This document shows, piece after piece, positions 25,751 through 34,235 of a stretch of DNA of 64,000 nucleotides (position 1 is the stretch's first letter; every line of letters begins with the position of its first letter). The position numbers were made by a program, and so were the translations under genes. The stretch is from Dactylosporangium vinaceum (GTDB lineage: Bacteria; Actinomycetota; Actinomycetes; Mycobacteriales; Micromonosporaceae): contig NZ_CP061913.1 of assembly GCF_019904175.1 (NCBI RefSeq), positions 10,230,001-10,294,000 on the forward strand, given 5' to 3'. The notes beneath the pieces are model-generated. The model saw nothing but the letters and a program-made list of their open reading frames with translations. It made no database searches and was not told where the DNA came from.

Positions 25751-26323
25751 TCAGCCGAGCGCCGCGCTCGCCGCCCTGAGTTCTCGCAGGGCGGCGAGCG
25801 CGTACGGCGCCAACGCGTCGGTGGCCGCCGCCTGCGACCACTCGGCGTAGCCCCGCTTGAACGCGAGCACGCCCAGCTCCCCCGCGAGGGCCGCCGTCGC
25901 GTCGGGCACGCCCCGGGCCACCAGGGCCTCGGTCATCGCGGCGGCCAGGCTGACGCTCTTCAGCGCGTCGCGCTCCTGCAGCTCGGTGCTGGCCGCGATG
26001 GCCGCCTTGAGCCGCGGCCCGAGGTCGTGGTTCATCGGCCCCATCGCGCTCGACGCCCGCTCCAGCCCGGCCGCGACCGCCTCCAGCGGCGACGCCTCCG
26101 CTGGCGCCTCGGCGATCCCCTCGGCCAGCAGCCGGCGCAGCGCCTCCTGCCCCGCCACGAGCAGCTCCCGCTTGTCCGGGAAGTGCCGGAAGAAGGTGCT
26201 CTTCGTGACCCCGGCCCGCTCGGCGATCTGCGCGACGGTGGTGGCGTCGTACCCCTGCTCGGTGAACAGGTCGACGGCGGCCATGACCAGCCGCTCCCGC
26301 GCTCCGGGCTCCCATCTCGCCAT
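25751..26323 (-). CDS. TetR-family regulator
   Basis: This 190-residue repressor has an N-terminal helix-turn-helix (RLVMAAVDLFTEQGYDATTV, then AGVTKSTFFRHFPDKRELL) and a helical ligand-binding C-terminal domain. It is divergent from the epimerase gene. Two matching palindromes lie in the 84-bp intergenic region, so it probably represses both itself and the epimerase. Confidence 0.93.
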   Translation of the reverse strand: MARWEPGARERLVMAAVDLFTEQGYDATTVAQIAERAGVTKSTFFRHFPDKRELLVAGQEALRRLLAEGIAEAPAEASPLEAVAAGLERASSAMGPMNHDLGPRLKAAIAASTELQERDALKSVSLAAAMTEALVARGVPDATAALAGELGVLAFKRGYAEWSQAAATDALAPYALAALRELRAASAALG

Positions 26324-26338
26324 ACGCCTATCATAGGC

Positions 26339-26358
26339 GATGGGACCTTTGTCCCATC
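26339..26358. promoter_or_regulatory. TetR operator 1
   Basis: The inverted repeat GATGGGACctttGTCCCATC lies 16 bp from the TetR start. The same sequence occurs in the opposite orientation 34 bp away. Confidence 0.8.
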
Positions 26359-26374
26359 ACCGTGCTAGCGTTGA

Positions 26375-26390
26375 CGGGACAAAGGTCCCA
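26375..26390. promoter_or_regulatory. TetR operator 2
   Basis: CGGGACAAAGGTCCCA is the reverse complement of operator 1 with one base change and lies 17 bp upstream of the epimerase start. The two sites flank the presumed divergent promoters. Confidence 0.8.
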
Positions 26391-26407
26391 TCACTTGGGG
26401 GTTACCC

Positions 26408-27289
26408 ATGCACGTCTTCATCACCGGCGGCACCGGCCTCATCGGATCGGCGGTCGTGGCCGAACTGCTGGCGCACGGCCACACCGTCCTGGCCCTGGCC
26501 CGCTCCGACGCCTCCGCGGCGGCCGCCGAGGCCGCCGGCGCCGAGGTCCTCCGCGGCGGCCTGGCCGACCTCGACACCGTGCGCGCCGGCGCCGCGCGGG
26601 CCGACGGCGTGATCCATTTGGCCTTCAGCAACGACTTCAGCAGCGCCGAGGCGGTCGCCCGCTCGGTCGCGGAGGAGACCGCCGCCCTGACCACGATGGG
26701 CGAGGCCCTGCTCGGCACCGGCCGCCCGCTCGTCACGTGCTCCGGCACCCCCTGGATCCCGGGCCGCCCGTCGGTCGAGTCGGACCCGCTGCCCACCGAC
26801 GGTCCGGTCGGCGGCCGCGGCCGCACGGTCACCGCGATCCTCGCCCTGGCGGCCCAGGGCGTGCGCAGCTCCGCCGTGCGCCTCCCCCGCACCGTCCACA
26901 ACAACGGCACCGGCGGCTTCGCGGGCCTGCTGACCCAGATCGCCCGCCAGAGCGGCACCTCCGGCTACCCGGGCGACGGCACCCAGCGCTGGCCCGCCGT
27001 CCACGCCCTCGACGCCGCCGTCCTGTTCCGCCTGGCCCTGGAGCAGGCCCCGGCCGGCTCGTCCTGGCACGCCGTGGCCGACGAGGGTGACGAGGTGCGC
27101 GCCATCGCCGAGGTCATCGGCCGCCGCCTGTCCCTGCCGGTCAAGCCCCTCCCCACCGAGGCCTTCGGGCCGCTGGGCGAGATCTTCGCGACCGACCAGC
27201 CCGCGTCGAGCGAGCACACCCGGGAGGCCCTGGGCTGGAAGCCGGTGCACCCGAGCCTGCTGGAGGACCTGGAGAACATCGGGGCCTGA
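26408..27289 (+). CDS. NAD-dependent epimerase/dehydratase (extended SDR)
   Basis: This 293-residue enzyme begins with the extended-SDR motif VFITGGTGLIGSAVVAEL (GxxGxxG). It has an NAD-ribose acidic region and lacks a clear YxxxK; the residues around TCSGTPWIPG and the Ser/Thr region suggest an atypical SDR such as the NmrA/SDR_a5 subgroup. TetR control with operators close to its start suggests induction by a small molecule, perhaps its substrate. Reaction not assigned. Confidence 0.88.
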   Translation: MHVFITGGTGLIGSAVVAELLAHGHTVLALARSDASAAAAEAAGAEVLRGGLADLDTVRAGAARADGVIHLAFSNDFSSAEAVARSVAEETAALTTMGEALLGTGRPLVTCSGTPWIPGRPSVESDPLPTDGPVGGRGRTVTAILALAAQGVRSSAVRLPRTVHNNGTGGFAGLLTQIARQSGTSGYPGDGTQRWPAVHALDAAVLFRLALEQAPAGSSWHAVADEGDEVRAIAEVIGRRLSLPVKPLPTEAFGPLGEIFATDQPASSEHTREALGWKPVHPSLLEDLENIGA

Positions 27290-27295
27290 CAGGGA

Positions 27296-27334
27296 CGGCG
27301 CCCGGCCTGAGAAGTTCAGGCCGGGCGCCGCTTT
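27296..27334. terminator. Strong rho-independent terminator
   Basis: A perfect 15-bp stem (CGGCGCCCGGCCTGA / TCAGGCCGGGCGCCG) with a GAAGT loop is followed by CTTTTC. It lies between the convergent epimerase and beta-helix genes. Confidence 0.9.
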
Positions 27335-27358
27335 TCACCCCACACAAGGAAGTGCGTG

Positions 27359-29203
27359 TCAGCTCGCCGGGTAGCTGGTGACGTAGCTGGGGACGCCGAC
27401 GCCGGTTTCCGTGGCGACCGGGGCGCCGGTGTCGTTGACCACGTGGTCGATGGTGCCGGCGGAGAGGTTGACCGTCAGGATGTCGTGGAGCTTGACGCCC
27501 GGACGGTTGGGGACCTCGAAGCCGCGGGCCGCGTGGATGGTCGGGTCGACGTTGGTGAAGATGTAGCTGCCGCCACCCCACAGCTCGTGGGTCTTCACCT
27601 TGTCGGCGACCTTGTACGCCGCCCAGCCCTTGACGCCGTCGTGGCTCCAGGCGGCCTGGTTCGGCGGGTCGTACGGCAGCTCGTTCTGGAAGAAGATCGT
27701 CTTGCCCCGCTCACCGTTCCAGACGACGTTGTACTGCTGGTAGTGCTCGACGAACAGGCCCGTCGCGAGGACGTCGTCGCCGTTGACGATGACGCCGTTG
27801 CGGCCCGTGTTGATGTCCCAGCCGACCGAGCCCGCGACGCCGTGGTCGGCCCGCCAGGCCCAGATGTCGTCGAGGATGACGTGGTCGGAGTTGACCTCCA
27901 GGCTCACGTCCGCCTTGCCGACGTGCGGGCCACCGACGCGGAAGAACACGTCGTGCAGCACGGTCGGGTCGTTGGCGTCACCCAGGTTGAGCGCGCCGCC
28001 GAGCTTGGTGCCGACCTGCATCAGCGCGGGCGAGTTCACGGTGCCGGCGTCGATCATGAGGCCGGAGACCGAGATGCCCTTGCTGTCGGCGATCCACAGC
28101 GGCACCGAGCCGCCGACGGCGGTGAGCGTCGCGATGCCCATGCCCAGCACCACGGTGTCGGGGCGCCAGACGAGGATCGAGCTGTTGACGTTGTAGACGC
28201 CGGGGGTGAAGAGCAGGTGCTTGCCCAGCGCCAGCTGGATGTTGATGGCGAGCACCGAGTCCGACGGCTTGGCCAGGTAGAAGTCCGACAGCGGGATCGA
28301 GCGGCCCGGGGTGGGGCCGTTCGCCCAGCTCGCACCCGACGCGTCGCGGCGCAGTGCGGGCTCGAAGACGTTCCACTTGCCCTTGGCGTCGACGTAGAGG
28401 AACGGCTTCTCCTTGCTCGCCGGGGTCTTGTCCAGCGTGGTGTACTGCGGGTTCGGGAACGACTGCGCGGGCGCGCCGACGGTCCCGGAGAAGACCTGGT
28501 TCCAGACCGCGTTCGACCAGGTCCCGATGTTGCTGTCGCGGACCAGGAACTGCTGCTGCGAGCCGTTGGTGAGCGTGCTCGTCACCGAGTCGGCCATGAA
28601 GCCGCCGGAGGCGTACTGCGGGCCCGCGGTGCAGTAGTCCATGAACGTGGCGTTGCCGTTGAACTTGACCCGCCGCAGCGGAGCCGCCTGGGACACGGCC
28701 CAGAACTCACCCGAGGCGCGGCAGCCGTCGAGGCCGGCCACGTTGATGGTGAGGTTGGACAGCGAACGCCAGAAGTTGACGAGCGCGATGCAGTTGTCGG
28801 CCGCGAGGCAGCGGTTGTAGACGTCGACGTGGCCGTTGATGACCGTGTCGGTGGGGTTGAGCCCGAGGCCGGCGACCTCGGTGTAGTACCCGACCTGGAT
28901 CTGCAGCGGGTGGTCGGGGGTGCCGTACGTGCCCGGCTTGAACAGCAGCGTGTAGCGCTGCGTCCCCATCTCGTTGTCGATCTGCTGCGCGAGCACCGAG
29001 TCGGCGACCGACTTGATCTGCTCCACCGTCATCGACGGGTCGAAGATCTTGACGTTGGGGCCGAAGTCGGGGTTCTTCGACCCGGCGGGAGCGGCCGCGG
29101 CGGCGCCGGGAGCGGAGACGGCGGCGACCGCGGTCAGCAGAACGGCGGCCCCGAGGGCAAACCACCGGCCGCGGCGGCTTGGCCGAGCTGAACCAAATGA
29201 CAT
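27359..29203 (-). CDS. Secreted right-handed beta-helix protein, 'adenylyl cyclase'-annotated family
   Basis: This is an exported 614-residue protein. A signal peptide (GRWFALGAAVLLTAVAAVSAPG) is followed by a parallel beta-helix-like protein with YTLLFKPGTYG, VNFWRSLSNLTI, FWAVSQAAPLRRV, FPNPQYTTLD, HDVFFRVGGPHVGKADVS and YDPPNQAAW. I recognise this as the actinobacterial family often labelled adenylyl cyclase or coagulation-factor domain, but nothing here resembles a class III or class I cyclase. The fold suggests polysaccharide binding or cleavage, as in pectate lyase or GH55 enzymes. The ATG at 29203 starts the signal peptide. A CebR-like half-perfect box lies about 100 bp upstream. Confidence 0.8.
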   Translation of the reverse strand: MSFGSARPSRRGRWFALGAAVLLTAVAAVSAPGAAAAAPAGSKNPDFGPNVKIFDPSMTVEQIKSVADSVLAQQIDNEMGTQRYTLLFKPGTYGTPDHPLQIQVGYYTEVAGLGLNPTDTVINGHVDVYNRCLAADNCIALVNFWRSLSNLTINVAGLDGCRASGEFWAVSQAAPLRRVKFNGNATFMDYCTAGPQYASGGFMADSVTSTLTNGSQQQFLVRDSNIGTWSNAVWNQVFSGTVGAPAQSFPNPQYTTLDKTPASKEKPFLYVDAKGKWNVFEPALRRDASGASWANGPTPGRSIPLSDFYLAKPSDSVLAINIQLALGKHLLFTPGVYNVNSSILVWRPDTVVLGMGIATLTAVGGSVPLWIADSKGISVSGLMIDAGTVNSPALMQVGTKLGGALNLGDANDPTVLHDVFFRVGGPHVGKADVSLEVNSDHVILDDIWAWRADHGVAGSVGWDINTGRNGVIVNGDDVLATGLFVEHYQQYNVVWNGERGKTIFFQNELPYDPPNQAAWSHDGVKGWAAYKVADKVKTHELWGGGSYIFTNVDPTIHAARGFEVPNRPGVKLHDILTVNLSAGTIDHVVNDTGAPVATETGVGVPSYVTSYPAS

Positions 29204-29295
29204 GAAACGCGACCTACTTTCCTCTGGCGGCGCGCACCCACGTACCGAAACTGGGGCGTGGCTTCGCGGGGCGGGGGTGTGCGCCACGAATGCGA

Positions 29296-29307
29296 GAGAG
29301 CGCTTTC
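29296..29307. promoter_or_regulatory. CebR-like operator, imperfect
   Basis: GAGAGCGCTTTC differs by one base from the perfect palindrome core of the two boxes near 17.5 kb. It lies about 95 bp upstream of the beta-helix gene, linking it to the same polymer-sensing regulon. Confidence 0.55.
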
Positions 29308-29437
29308 ACGAAGGGACGTTACAGGGAACATCTCGACTGGTCCACGGGTACAAATCGTGCAGATCTCGCTCTCTGCCCAGCTGGCGGGCCGACCCCGGGG
29401 AATCCCCGGTCGCGGGCGATCGGAAGAATGGCGGGAA

Positions 29438-31246
29438 ATGACCCCGCTGCTGACCGCCGACGTCTTCGGCTGGACCGTGCGCCCCGTGCGCTGGCGCCGC
29501 GCCCGTGCGCTGCTCGTGGTCGTGGCGGCGATCGCGGTGCTGTCGCTGCACGTCGCCTTCGACCCGCCCGTCGAGTGCTCCGACGCCGTCCCGTGCGGCC
29601 CCGACTGGCTCAACGCGGTGCTCTTCGGCCTGGTCGCCGCGCTGCCGGTGGTCGCGTTCGTGTCGCTGCCGGTCACCGCCTGGCTCGCCGCCGGCTTCTT
29701 CACCGCCGACGCGATCTGGCAGGTCGCGCACCCCGGCCTCGCCTCGCCGGCCTGGCTGACCGGTGTCGACGCGGGCCTCACGGTCCTGGCCTTCGTGACC
29801 GCCCGGCTCGCCCCGCCCGGCCTCGGCACCGCCGCGGAGATGTGGGCGGCGACGACATCGCATCGCCGGCCGCCGAAGCCCGGACATTTTCCGCGGTACG
29901 GGCTGGGGTGGCGCCTGCTCGCAGTACCACTGCTGCTCGGGGCCTGTGTCGTTGCCGTTCTGGCGCTCGTCGAGCAGTCCGGCGCCGACGACCGCCTCGC
30001 CGCCGCCGAGCGCGTGACGGCGGAGGTGACCGGGCACCCCGACGAGTACACGCTGGAGGTCCGGCTCCCGGGCCGCGCGTCGCCCGTGCGGATCACTGTC
30101 GGTGCCGCCGGCGAGCACCCGGTCGGTGCGCACGTGGCCGTCCTGGTCGCCGATGACGGGCTGTATCAGCTGGTGAGCGAGCCCTACGACACCAGCGGCT
30201 GGCTGTCGCTGGCCGTCCTCGGCGCCGGACTGGCGGCGGCCTGCCTGGCCCGGGCCCGCGAGCGCTCGGTCGCGGCCCGGGCACTGTTCGCGACCGAACA
30301 GCCGGCGACCGAGGTGTACGTCTGGGCGCTCGGCGGTCGCGTGGCCGTCTACGCGACCGATGCCCGGCCGGGCGAGCCGGCGCTCGTCGAGTTCTTCGCG
30401 CTGTCCCGGCACGGCTCCGACGACATCCGCCCCGGCATCCTGTTCGGCGTCCCGGCCCAGCGCCACTGGTGCGCGGTCGCGGTCGACGGCGAGCTCCTCG
30501 TGCCGCGCGGCCCGGCCCGCAGCGGCCGCTTCGCCCCGGCGTACGGCGGGCCCGCCCCCGACCCGGACCTCGACGACCCCGGCACCGTCCCCGACGCCGC
30601 CCGGCTGCCCCTGCGGCCGGAGGAGATCCTGGCGCTGCGCCCGGAGGACGTGGCGGCCGACCCCGAGACCGTGCACACGCACCGGCACAACCGGTTCTCC
30701 GGCTACGCGGTGGTGCTGGCCTCCTCGTGGCCGTTCCTCATCGTGCTGTGGCGACTGCTGCCGGTGCTGCCCTACTGGGGCGCGGTCGCGGTCACCGCAC
30801 CCGTCACCGCGATCGCCTGCCTGTCCGGGTGGCGGCTGCTCCTGCGCCCCCGGGTCGCCTGGAACGGCGCCGGCCTCAGCGTCGTCGGCAGCATCGGCGC
30901 CCGCCTGCTGGTCTGGTCCGACGTCCACGCCGTCCGCGCCGATCGCCACGGTGCCGTCACCATCGAGACCGACCACCACGGCGCCGGCCTGGTCGTGACC
31001 GCACGGGGCGAGCACGCGCTGCTACCCCGGTTCCTGTCCGGCGACGAGCGCACCGGCCTGCAGCTGTCCGGCGCGCTGCGCCTGGCGGCCGAGCGCGCCG
31101 CCGCCCGGGCCCGCGAGCGGGTCCGCGACGTGGTGTCGCTGCCGCCGGCCCCGGTCGCCCCGCCCGCCCCAGCCCTGCTGTACCTCACGTGGGCGGCCGA
31201 GACGCTGCTGTATGCACTGCTGCTGGCCGGCCTGTTCGACAAGTAG
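29438..31246 (+). CDS. Multi-pass membrane protein with PH-like C-terminal region
   Basis: This 602-residue protein has four hydrophobic helices near the N-terminus (about 22-130), two around 160-185 and 260-285, a pair at about 410-455 and one at the C-terminus. Between them are a small extracytoplasmic beta region (EVTGHPDEYTLEVRLPG) and a bPH-like segment near the end (GLSVVGSIGARLLVWSDVHAVRADR). The ATG at 29438 follows a weak purine-rich site. No named family was recognised; membrane-stress or cell-envelope function is a guess. Confidence 0.7.
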   Translation: MTPLLTADVFGWTVRPVRWRRARALLVVVAAIAVLSLHVAFDPPVECSDAVPCGPDWLNAVLFGLVAALPVVAFVSLPVTAWLAAGFFTADAIWQVAHPGLASPAWLTGVDAGLTVLAFVTARLAPPGLGTAAEMWAATTSHRRPPKPGHFPRYGLGWRLLAVPLLLGACVVAVLALVEQSGADDRLAAAERVTAEVTGHPDEYTLEVRLPGRASPVRITVGAAGEHPVGAHVAVLVADDGLYQLVSEPYDTSGWLSLAVLGAGLAAACLARARERSVAARALFATEQPATEVYVWALGGRVAVYATDARPGEPALVEFFALSRHGSDDIRPGILFGVPAQRHWCAVAVDGELLVPRGPARSGRFAPAYGGPAPDPDLDDPGTVPDAARLPLRPEEILALRPEDVAADPETVHTHRHNRFSGYAVVLASSWPFLIVLWRLLPVLPYWGAVAVTAPVTAIACLSGWRLLLRPRVAWNGAGLSVVGSIGARLLVWSDVHAVRADRHGAVTIETDHHGAGLVVTARGEHALLPRFLSGDERTGLQLSGALRLAAERAAARARERVRDVVSLPPAPVAPPAPALLYLTWAAETLLYALLLAGLFDK

Positions 31247-31263
31247 CGGGCCCTTGAGCGTCG

Positions 31264-31292
31264 AAAGCCCGGCGAGCGGGTCGCCGGGCTTT
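31264..31292. terminator. Rho-independent terminator
   Basis: A 12-bp stem (AAAGCCCGGCGA / TCGCCGGGCTTT) with a GCGGG loop and a following T sits 18 bp after the membrane-protein gene. Confidence 0.85.
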
Positions 31293-31337
31293 TCGAGGGC
31301 ATCGGGCGGGTGGGCCCGACGCGGGGGGTTCGACCGG

Positions 31338-31487
31338 CTAGAGGATGAATCGTCCGTCAGCCAGCGGGCCGGCGACCGAGGTGCCGGACTCGGCCGGCAT
31401 CCAGAACAGGTCGTCCGAAGCGTCCTCTGGCTCGGTGTTGTTCGTTGACTGGTCCCGAACGTCCTTGCTGAGCACCGCGCTTTCCAT
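31338..31487 (-). CDS. 49-residue acidic peptide, possible precursor peptide
   Basis: This short frame (ATG 31487) has strongly GC-rich third codon positions, unlike its upstream in-frame extension to 31532, which supports the shorter start. The peptide has an acidic, hydrophilic N-terminal half (DQSTNNTEPEDASDD) and a core-like C-terminal half LFWMPAESGTSVAGPLADG with Ser, Thr, Asp and Glu residues. It is the last gene downstream of an ATP-grasp/DUF350/GNAT operon on the same strand. A precursor-peptide or small regulatory role is conceivable. No family is recognised and no ribosome binding site is strong. Confidence 0.5.
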   Translation of the reverse strand: MESAVLSKDVRDQSTNNTEPEDASDDLFWMPAESGTSVAGPLADGRFIL

Positions 31488-31539
31488 GCCTGTGCATATG
31501 CCCCGGAAGAGTGACGGCAAACGCTGCGTCATGTAGGAA

Positions 31540-32046
31540 TTACAGCGCTGTGGCGAAGATCATGACCTCTGTGCCGGGGCCGTAGTTCGTGGTGCGCTTC
31601 TCCAGGGTGAGGCCGGCGTTCAGGGCCACGCGCTGTGAGGCCAGGTTGTCCGGGTGGATGATGGCGATCACACGGGTGGCGCCGAGCGAGGTGCGGGCCC
31701 AGTCGCGGCAGGCGCGGGCGGCCTCCGTGGCCAGGCCGGTGCGCTGGAACGCGGGCGCCACGTGGTAACCCAGCTCCAGCTCGTCGACCCCGTCGACGCG
31801 CTGGATGGTCAGGCCGCAGTCGCCCGCGAACGCGCCGTCCGCGAGCCGGGTGAGCTTCCAGAGGCCGTGGCCGTGCTCGCGGTACCGCCGCCGATTGAGC
31901 ATGATCCACTCGAGCGTCTCCGCGCGCGTCTTCGGGCGCGGGTAGAACCGCATGAACGCCGGGTCGCCCAGGATCGCGGCGAAGTCGTCCAGGTCGGCCT
32001 CGGCCATCTCCTGCAGGCGGAGACGCTCGGTGGTCAGGACCGTCAT
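31540..32046 (-). CDS. GNAT acetyltransferase, RimJ/RimL type
   Basis: This 168-residue N-acetyltransferase has TERLRLQEMAEADLDDFAAI at the N-terminus, ELGYHVAPAFQRTGLATEAA (the acetyl-CoA pyrophosphate loop in Q/RxxGxA form) and VIAIIHPDNLASQRVALNAGL, as in RimJ/RimL and diamine acetyltransferases. Its ATG abuts the stop of the DUF350 gene, so it is co-translated with that operon. Because the operon encodes a glutathionylspermidine-synthase-like protein, a polyamine or peptide amine is a reasonable substrate guess. Confidence 0.9.
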   Translation of the reverse strand: MTVLTTERLRLQEMAEADLDDFAAILGDPAFMRFYPRPKTRAETLEWIMLNRRRYREHGHGLWKLTRLADGAFAGDCGLTIQRVDGVDELELGYHVAPAFQRTGLATEAARACRDWARTSLGATRVIAIIHPDNLASQRVALNAGLTLEKRTTNYGPGTEVMIFATAL

Positions 32047-32907
32047 CTACTCGACGTACAGGTTGATGGCGGCGCTGATCGGCAGCGCGACCATCACCAG
32101 CAGGAAGGCCAGGAGCGCGGCGGCGCCCTTCTGCTGCTGGGCGTGGATCGTCTTGAGCGTGCACTCGCCGGTCAGCACGAACCAGTCGATGAGGTACCGG
32201 GCGATGTACAGGCCCACGTAGGCGATCCCGAGGGCCGCGCCGAAGCCGGCCAGGCTCTCGGGCCACGTCGTGAAGTCGCCCGCGATCGCGCCGTACAGGA
32301 TCAGGCCGACGGCGGTGAGGACGGCGGCGGACTCGAGGGCCTCGGTGACCCCGCCCTGGACCATTGACAGCCGGAGGTTGCCGTGCGCGACAAGGCCGTG
32401 CAGGTGGAACGCGATCACCAGGCCAGCGATCCCGGCGACGGTGAAGACGAGCGTGGACAGCAGCGACGTGCGCAGGTCGGGCGCGTGGCCGACGAACGTG
32501 GCCCGCACGACGAGCGCCAGGCCCAGGTAGAAGCCGAGGCGGACCAGGCCGATGGAGAGCGGGATGGTGTTGAGCGAGTCCAGCCGGGTGGCCCGGGTGC
32601 GCTGGATCATCCAGTCGGTGATCAGGAAGCCGACGCTGGCCAGCAGTGTCGCCCAGACGATCCCGCCGCCGACCCAGGCCAGGGAGGTCCAGCTGGTCAG
32701 GTCCTGGCCGATGAGGCTCGACACGCCGATGACCTGGACGGCGACGAAGCCGACGCGCTGGACGAGGTACCCCCAGTTGGCCCGCTCCCACAGCTCGTCA
32801 TGGTCGTCGAAGGAGGTGACCGCGTTGAGCAGCCACCATCCGCCGCCCACGCCGAAAATCACGATGAGCACCTGGAGCACCGCGATCGTGGCGGCGGTTG
32901 CGTTCAT
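32047..32907 (-). CDS. DUF350 membrane protein (YjfL-like, duplicated)
   Basis: This 286-residue protein has about eight helices in two DUF350 repeats, with related phrases such as LLASVGFLITDWMIQRT and ALGIAYVGLYIARYLIDWFVL. DUF350 proteins are inner-membrane proteins, often encoded beside YjfC/YgiC-type ATP-grasp enzymes as here. It lies 13 bp downstream of the ATP-grasp gene and abuts the GNAT gene. Function is unknown; the conserved pairing suggests a membrane partner of the ligase product. Confidence 0.85.
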   Translation of the reverse strand: MNATAATIAVLQVLIVIFGVGGGWWLLNAVTSFDDHDELWERANWGYLVQRVGFVAVQVIGVSSLIGQDLTSWTSLAWVGGGIVWATLLASVGFLITDWMIQRTRATRLDSLNTIPLSIGLVRLGFYLGLALVVRATFVGHAPDLRTSLLSTLVFTVAGIAGLVIAFHLHGLVAHGNLRLSMVQGGVTEALESAAVLTAVGLILYGAIAGDFTTWPESLAGFGAALGIAYVGLYIARYLIDWFVLTGECTLKTIHAQQQKGAAALLAFLLVMVALPISAAINLYVE

Positions 32908-32920
32908 GCCGTCTCTCCTA

Positions 32921-34234
32921 CTACCTGCTAATGCCGCTGTGGTCGATGGTGTGCGGTACGAAGTTGCTCATGTTGTCGGTGATGAGCCCGGCGCTCTCGC
33001 GGATGCCCAGGCCGGCCGGCTCGCCGTCGATCATCCAGACGCCGAGGACCGGGTGCCACTCGACGCCCCGGCGGTCGGGGAACGCCGGGAGCGGCGCGAA
33101 CGCCTGGCACACGAACGGGCCGCCGTACTCGCCGGGAGTGCTGGTCTTCGTGACGCCATCCACGATGATCGAGACGTTGGCGCCCTCGCGGCCGAGCAGG
33201 GGCTTGCGGACGTACGAGGTCATCCAGGCCGGGCGCTCGGACTCGAAGTACGCGGGCAGGAGCAGGTCGCGCTTCTCGGGGTCGTCGCCGTAGATGTGCC
33301 AGAGGATGGGCAGCAGGCCCTTGTTGCTCCAGAGCATCTTGTAGGGCGGCTCGATCCAGACCGTGCTGTCCCGGCGCGGGTCGCTCATGTCCCGGAAGCA
33401 CTGCTTGGCGAACTGCTCGCCGAGCATCCACTCCCACGGGTACAGCTTGAATATGGCGTCGATGTGCTGGCCCTCGGAGTCGTAGAAGCGGTCGCCCGCC
33501 TGCACGTCACCGGCCCGGATCTCGTCCATGTAGAGGAACTTGGTGCGGTACCCGAGCGGCTCGAGCGCCTGCCGCGCCGTCTCCATCATGTATTCGGTGT
33601 TGAAGAGGTCCTCGCCGCTCTCCTCTTCCCGGTCGCACGCGAAGTGGATGGTCATCGGGCTGAGCAGATGCGTGCGGGCCTGCCGGAGGCGCTGCAGGTT
33701 GCGGGCCCAGGCCGCAACGAGCATTTCGTGGAGCTGGTTCCACTGGTCCTTGCCCTGGCCGGTCTGCTGCATCCAGTACCACTGCGCCACCGCCGCCTCG
33801 GGCAGGGACGTCGGCGTATCGGCGTTGAACTCCAGCAACTGCGGCTTGCCGGCGTACTCCCCGGCGTAGCGGATGTCGAAGCGCCCGAAGATGCTCGGTG
33901 AGAAGTCGCCCTTACTGCGCCCGCCGGGCTCGGTCTCGTCGTCCCACCAGGTGCGCTTGATCTGGTCCCAGGCGAACTCCGGGATGCCCAGGAGCTGGAA
34001 CATGTTGTGGTCGATGATGAAGTCGCCGGCCGCGACGCACATCTCGAACAGCGTCGCGGCGCTCGTGGACAGCGCGTCGATCTCGGCCGAGGTGAAGTCG
34101 TAGAACGAGTCCTCCCGCCAGTACGACATGGTGCCGCCGTCCGGCGCGGGCATCTCGTTGTTGTACACGATGCCCTGCGTGGCGAGCTGCTGCCGCCAGT
34201 CCGGCCGGACCACTCCGTTGTCGAGTCGGCGCAT
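32921..34234 (-). CDS. Glutathionylspermidine synthase-family ATP-grasp protein
   Basis: This 437-residue ATP-grasp ligase resembles YgiC/YjfC and the synthetase half of GspS: MPAPDGGTMSYWREDSFYDFT, PQLLEFNADTPTSLPEAA, HFACDREEESGEDLFNTEYM, the ATP-binding EPPYKMLWSNKGLLPIL, and the Gly-rich loop RKPLLGREGANVSI. Such enzymes join a carboxylate to an amine using ATP. The amidase half of E. coli GspS is absent. The ATG at 34234 directly follows the lipoprotein stop; upstream frame extension reads lipoprotein DNA in the wrong frame. Actinomycetes use mycothiol rather than glutathione, so the native substrate is probably not glutathione (inference). Confidence 0.9.
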   Translation of the reverse strand: MRRLDNGVVRPDWRQQLATQGIVYNNEMPAPDGGTMSYWREDSFYDFTSAEIDALSTSAATLFEMCVAAGDFIIDHNMFQLLGIPEFAWDQIKRTWWDDETEPGGRSKGDFSPSIFGRFDIRYAGEYAGKPQLLEFNADTPTSLPEAAVAQWYWMQQTGQGKDQWNQLHEMLVAAWARNLQRLRQARTHLLSPMTIHFACDREEESGEDLFNTEYMMETARQALEPLGYRTKFLYMDEIRAGDVQAGDRFYDSEGQHIDAIFKLYPWEWMLGEQFAKQCFRDMSDPRRDSTVWIEPPYKMLWSNKGLLPILWHIYGDDPEKRDLLLPAYFESERPAWMTSYVRKPLLGREGANVSIIVDGVTKTSTPGEYGGPFVCQAFAPLPAFPDRRGVEWHPVLGVWMIDGEPAGLGIRESAGLITDNMSNFVPHTIDHSGISR

Positions 34235-34235
34235 G

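Noticed and set aside
31338..31532. Assigning the 49-residue peptide to a known RiPP class
   Set aside because: No leader motif of a known class is recognisable, and the ATP-grasp enzyme belongs to the GspS family, not the graspetide ligases.
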